DNA of 7,991 bases from Spirochaetota bacterium (lineage in GTDB: Bacteria > Spirochaetota > B62-G9), in the NCBI GenBank assembly GCA_026990615.1, contig JALXDB010000088.1:1-7991 (forward strand). The letters are read 5' to 3'. This document shows, in pieces, positions 6,555 to 7,991 of the stretch (the first letter of the stretch is position 1; each line of letters starts with the position of its first letter). Under the pieces are notes generated by a model. It was not told the origin of the DNA, searched no databases, and was given only the letters and a program-made list of their open reading frames with translations. The position numbers and the translations under genes are program-made.

Positions 6555-6589
6555 TTAAAAGCCTCCTCCATTATTATAAATTAAAATAT

Positions 6590-6617
6590 TTGCAAAGCTT
6601 CCATTAATCGTTAATAT
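6590..6617 (+). promoter_or_regulatory. Candidate promoter for the mannose-6-phosphate isomerase gene
   Basis: TTGCAA (6590-6595) and TAATAT (6612-6617) are spaced by 16 bases; each matches four of six consensus positions. The predicted start near 6625 would leave a leader of about 40 bases. Its -35 lies inside the left TATTTGCAAA box. It is weaker than the opposing promoter. Confidence 0.3.
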
Positions 6618-6643
6618 TATATCATATGAGAAGTTATTTGCAA
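6616..6643 (-). promoter_or_regulatory. Candidate extended -10 promoter for the PIG-L/Gfo-Idh operon
   Basis: On the minus strand TTGCAA (6643-6638) is followed after 16 bases by a perfect TATAAT (6621-6616), preceded by TGA as in an extended -10 (TGnTATAAT). Initiation near 6609 gives a leader of about 55 bases to the ATG at 6554. The -35 lies in the right TATTTGCAAA box and the left box falls at roughly +14 to +21, where a bound repressor could block elongation. Confidence 0.5.
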
Positions 6644-6663
6644 AACAGTTGGGAGTCTGTAAA

Positions 6664-7665
6664 ATGGAAAAGATCAAACTTTATCCAATGAGGTTTAAAG
6701 AGATTTTTAAACCATACATATGGGGAGGTCAAAATCTAAAAAGACTTGGAAAGCCTGTTAAGGATGGAGAGATTGTGGCAGAATCATGGGAAATCTCGGA
6801 TCACAACGACGATATAAGTATAGTCGAAAACGGTCCACTCGCAGGCAAAAACCTGAGGGAGTTAATTGAACTGTATGGAGAGGATATATCCCCTAAAACA
6901 GAAAATGGTAGATTTCCTATACTCATAAAATATATCGATGCCAACAAAAGGCTTTCAGTACAGGTTCACCCCGACGACGAATACGCAAAAACCCATGAAA
7001 GCCCTACAGAACTCGGTAAAACGGAATGCTGGTATATTATGGAGGCACCACCGGGGGCAGAGCTTATCATGGGAATAAAAAGGGGTGTAAACAGGGATAA
7101 TTTTGTAGAAATGATAAAGAACAACAGGATAGAAGACGGTCTGAACAGGATTGAGGTTTCTAAAGGGGATTTTATCTATATAAAAACCGGAACAGTTCAT
7201 GCTCTTCTTGAAGGAATAATGGTCTGTGAGATACAGGAAAATTCAGACACCACATACAGACTGTACGACTGGGGCAGAGTTGGTAATGATGGTAAACCAA
7301 GACCTCTTCATATTGATAAAGCGCTGGATGTAATAAACTTTCCGCCGGATAATGAGGCAGATTACAACAGGTATATAAAAAGTCTTCTTATTAATTATGA
7401 CAAAGATGCTGTTAACACTATCCAGAAGCTTGTAAGGTCTAAATTTTTCAATATTGATTATATAAGGTACAATACCAGTTTTGATTTACATATGGAGAAA
7501 GGAGTTCACTTTCATACTCTCAACATTATAGATGGAGATGGCGAAATTGACTACGGCGACGGAGTCCTCGATATTACAATGGGAGATACAATACTCATTC
7601 CAAGGCCGGTTAAAGAGTATAAAATCAAAACAGAAAACATTTTAATCTTAAAAACATTTTTATGA
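6664..7665 (+). CDS. manA: Mannose-6-phosphate isomerase, class I (cupin, zinc-dependent)
   Basis: It interconverts mannose 6-phosphate and fructose 6-phosphate in the cytosol. Numbering from ATG 6664 (333 residues, close to the short Bacillus-type enzymes of about 315), the motifs are FKPYIWGGQNLKRLGK (15-30), AESWEISDH (39-47), SVQVHPDDEYA (98-108) with zinc ligands Q100 and H102, LGKTECWYIM (117-126) with E121, GTVHAL (176-181) with H179, and QENSDTTYRLYDWGR (191-205) with the catalytic-region Arg199. The C-terminal part (about 260-333) is a second cupin-like domain. An in-frame TTG at 6649 would add five residues, but GGGAG at 6651-6655 sits eight bases before the ATG and would be inside that longer frame, so the ATG is chosen. 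It diverges from the PIG-L operon and shares its control region. It could serve mannose use, GDP-mannose supply, or hexose-phosphate feed to the neighbouring amino-sugar enzymes. Confidence 0.93.
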   Translation: MEKIKLYPMRFKEIFKPYIWGGQNLKRLGKPVKDGEIVAESWEISDHNDDISIVENGPLAGKNLRELIELYGEDISPKTENGRFPILIKYIDANKRLSVQVHPDDEYAKTHESPTELGKTECWYIMEAPPGAELIMGIKRGVNRDNFVEMIKNNRIEDGLNRIEVSKGDFIYIKTGTVHALLEGIMVCEIQENSDTTYRLYDWGRVGNDGKPRPLHIDKALDVINFPPDNEADYNRYIKSLLINYDKDAVNTIQKLVRSKFFNIDYIRYNTSFDLHMEKGVHFHTLNIIDGDGEIDYGDGVLDITMGDTILIPRPVKEYKIKTENILILKTFL

Positions 7666-7679
7666 AAATAAAAAATGTT
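7653..7679 (+). terminator. AT-rich 9-bp hairpin at the end of manA, possible terminator
   Basis: AACATTTTT (7653-7661) pairs perfectly with AAAAATGTT (7671-7679) around a 9-base loop that contains the TGA stop (7663-7665). The following sequence is T-rich but interrupted. Only one G-C pair is present, so the stem would be weak; termination is uncertain. Confidence 0.3.
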
Positions 7680-7706
7680 ATTTCGTTTGTTTACTAACAG
7701 ATACAT

Positions 7707-7991
7707 ATTCGCCAAGAGGTTATCTCTCACATGACAAACTGTGATCAGGTTAATTGGGTAAAACTAGATCAGATAAGGGACAAGTGTTTTCTTTTGTAGC
7801 CATATTTTATCGGATGTTGAAACTATTTGTGATCATGTTGGAATTTTAGCAAATGGGCATTTGGTATGCCAGGGTGTAATTGCGGACTTATTGAGTGAAA
7901 CAGGATATACTGCATTAATTGAAAATGAGATCATAGGTGAGGCGTCTGATTTGTTAATTGCTGCATCCGGTACAAATAAACTGCCAACAGG
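7707..7991 (+). pseudogene. Frameshifted remnant of an ABC-transporter ATP-binding protein (runs off window)
   Basis: From 7777 to the window edge one frame reads GTSVFFCSHILSDVETICD, then HVGILANGHLVCQGVIADLL and onward. SHILSDVE with a following VGIL.NGHL...G is the switch-histidine region and adjoining strands of drug/lipid-type ABC ATPases. Upstream, a different frame (7707-7784) reads MTNCDQVNWVKLDQIRDK, resembling the degraded D-loop/helix that should precede it; the LDEP Walker B is not intact and the two parts are joined only by a frameshift plus a small deletion, with TAA at 7774-7776 and TAG at 7797-7799 blocking either frame. No Walker A or signature motif exists between manA and this point, so the N-terminal two thirds are missing. 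The frame is still open at 7991, so the C-terminal end lies outside. Confidence 0.75.

Larger units (their letters stand above)
6587..6644. promoter_or_regulatory. Near-symmetric operator/promoter region with paired TATTTGCAAA boxes
   Basis: The 10-mer TATTTGCAAA occurs exactly twice, at 6587-6596 and 6635-6644, 48 bases apart. Its core TTTGCAAA is itself palindromic. Between them CTTC (6598-6601) and GAAG (6630-6633) form an inverted pair around a central TAATATTA (6612-6619), so the whole region is nearly dyad-symmetric, off by one base. This arrangement in the divergent gap suggests one regulator controlling both directions. Its identity cannot be told. Confidence 0.45.

Noticed and set aside
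6256..6558. 100-codon plus-strand open frame opposite the PIG-L gene
   Set aside because: Antisense shadow of a gene with both zinc motifs intact; no ribosome binding site.
6573..6578. TATAAT on the minus strand close to the PIG-L start
   Set aside because: Only about 19 bases before the ATG, so transcription would start inside the ribosome binding site; no -35 at a proper distance.
1..7991. CRISPR arrays, tRNA or rRNA genes, insertion sequences
   Set aside because: Scanning by eye found no regularly spaced repeats, no tRNA-like cloverleaf with the T-loop GGTTCRA pattern, no rRNA sequence and no transposase.

Overview
The window is bacterial DNA: strong GGAGG-type ribosome binding sites precede most genes and the gene families are typical of bacteria. 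It is AT-rich, with intergenic stretches clearly richer in A+T than the genes. The species cannot be named from the sequence; the composition, the thermophile-like long AT-rich gaps and the repeated ACTCTAC-type intergenic motif would fit a deep-branching or candidate-phylum anaerobe, but that is a guess.

Layout from left to right: (1) positions 1-99, the C-terminal end of an unidentified plus-strand protein; (2) 262-1431, a plus-strand MFS transporter of the fosmidomycin-resistance (Fsr) type; (3) a 532-base gap where the MFS gene and the minus-strand cluster converge; (4) a minus-strand set of four enzyme genes, read right to left: PIG-L deacetylase (6554-5784), Gfo/Idh/MocA oxidoreductase (5743-4712), a cyclase/kynurenine-formamidase-fold protein (4333-3650) and a DegT/StrS PLP aminotransferase (3247-1964); (5) a 109-base divergent control region; (6) 6664-7665, a plus-strand class I mannose-6-phosphate isomerase; (7) 7707-7991, a frameshifted remnant of an ABC-transporter ATPase running off the right edge.

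Working together: a sugar dehydrogenase (Gfo/Idh), a sugar aminotransferase (DegT) and an N-deacetylase (PIG-L) are the three activities needed to make or dismantle an amino sugar or aminocyclitol. A dehydrogenase/DegT pair of this kind is known from kanosamine synthesis (NtdC/NtdA). The phosphomannose isomerase links the cluster to hexose-6-phosphate pools and the MFS protein could move a small product or antibiotic. The pathway assignment is inference. The cyclase-like protein is the odd member: it keeps the fold's landmarks but has lost most of the expected metal ligands.

The region looks partly eroded: besides the clear ABC remnant, the 532-, 402- and 378-base gaps contain short protein-like stretches that may be remains of genes, and a dispersed AT-rich repeat. 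The most striking regulatory feature is the near-symmetric divergent promoter at 6587-6644, where two TATTTGCAAA boxes flank overlapping -10 elements.
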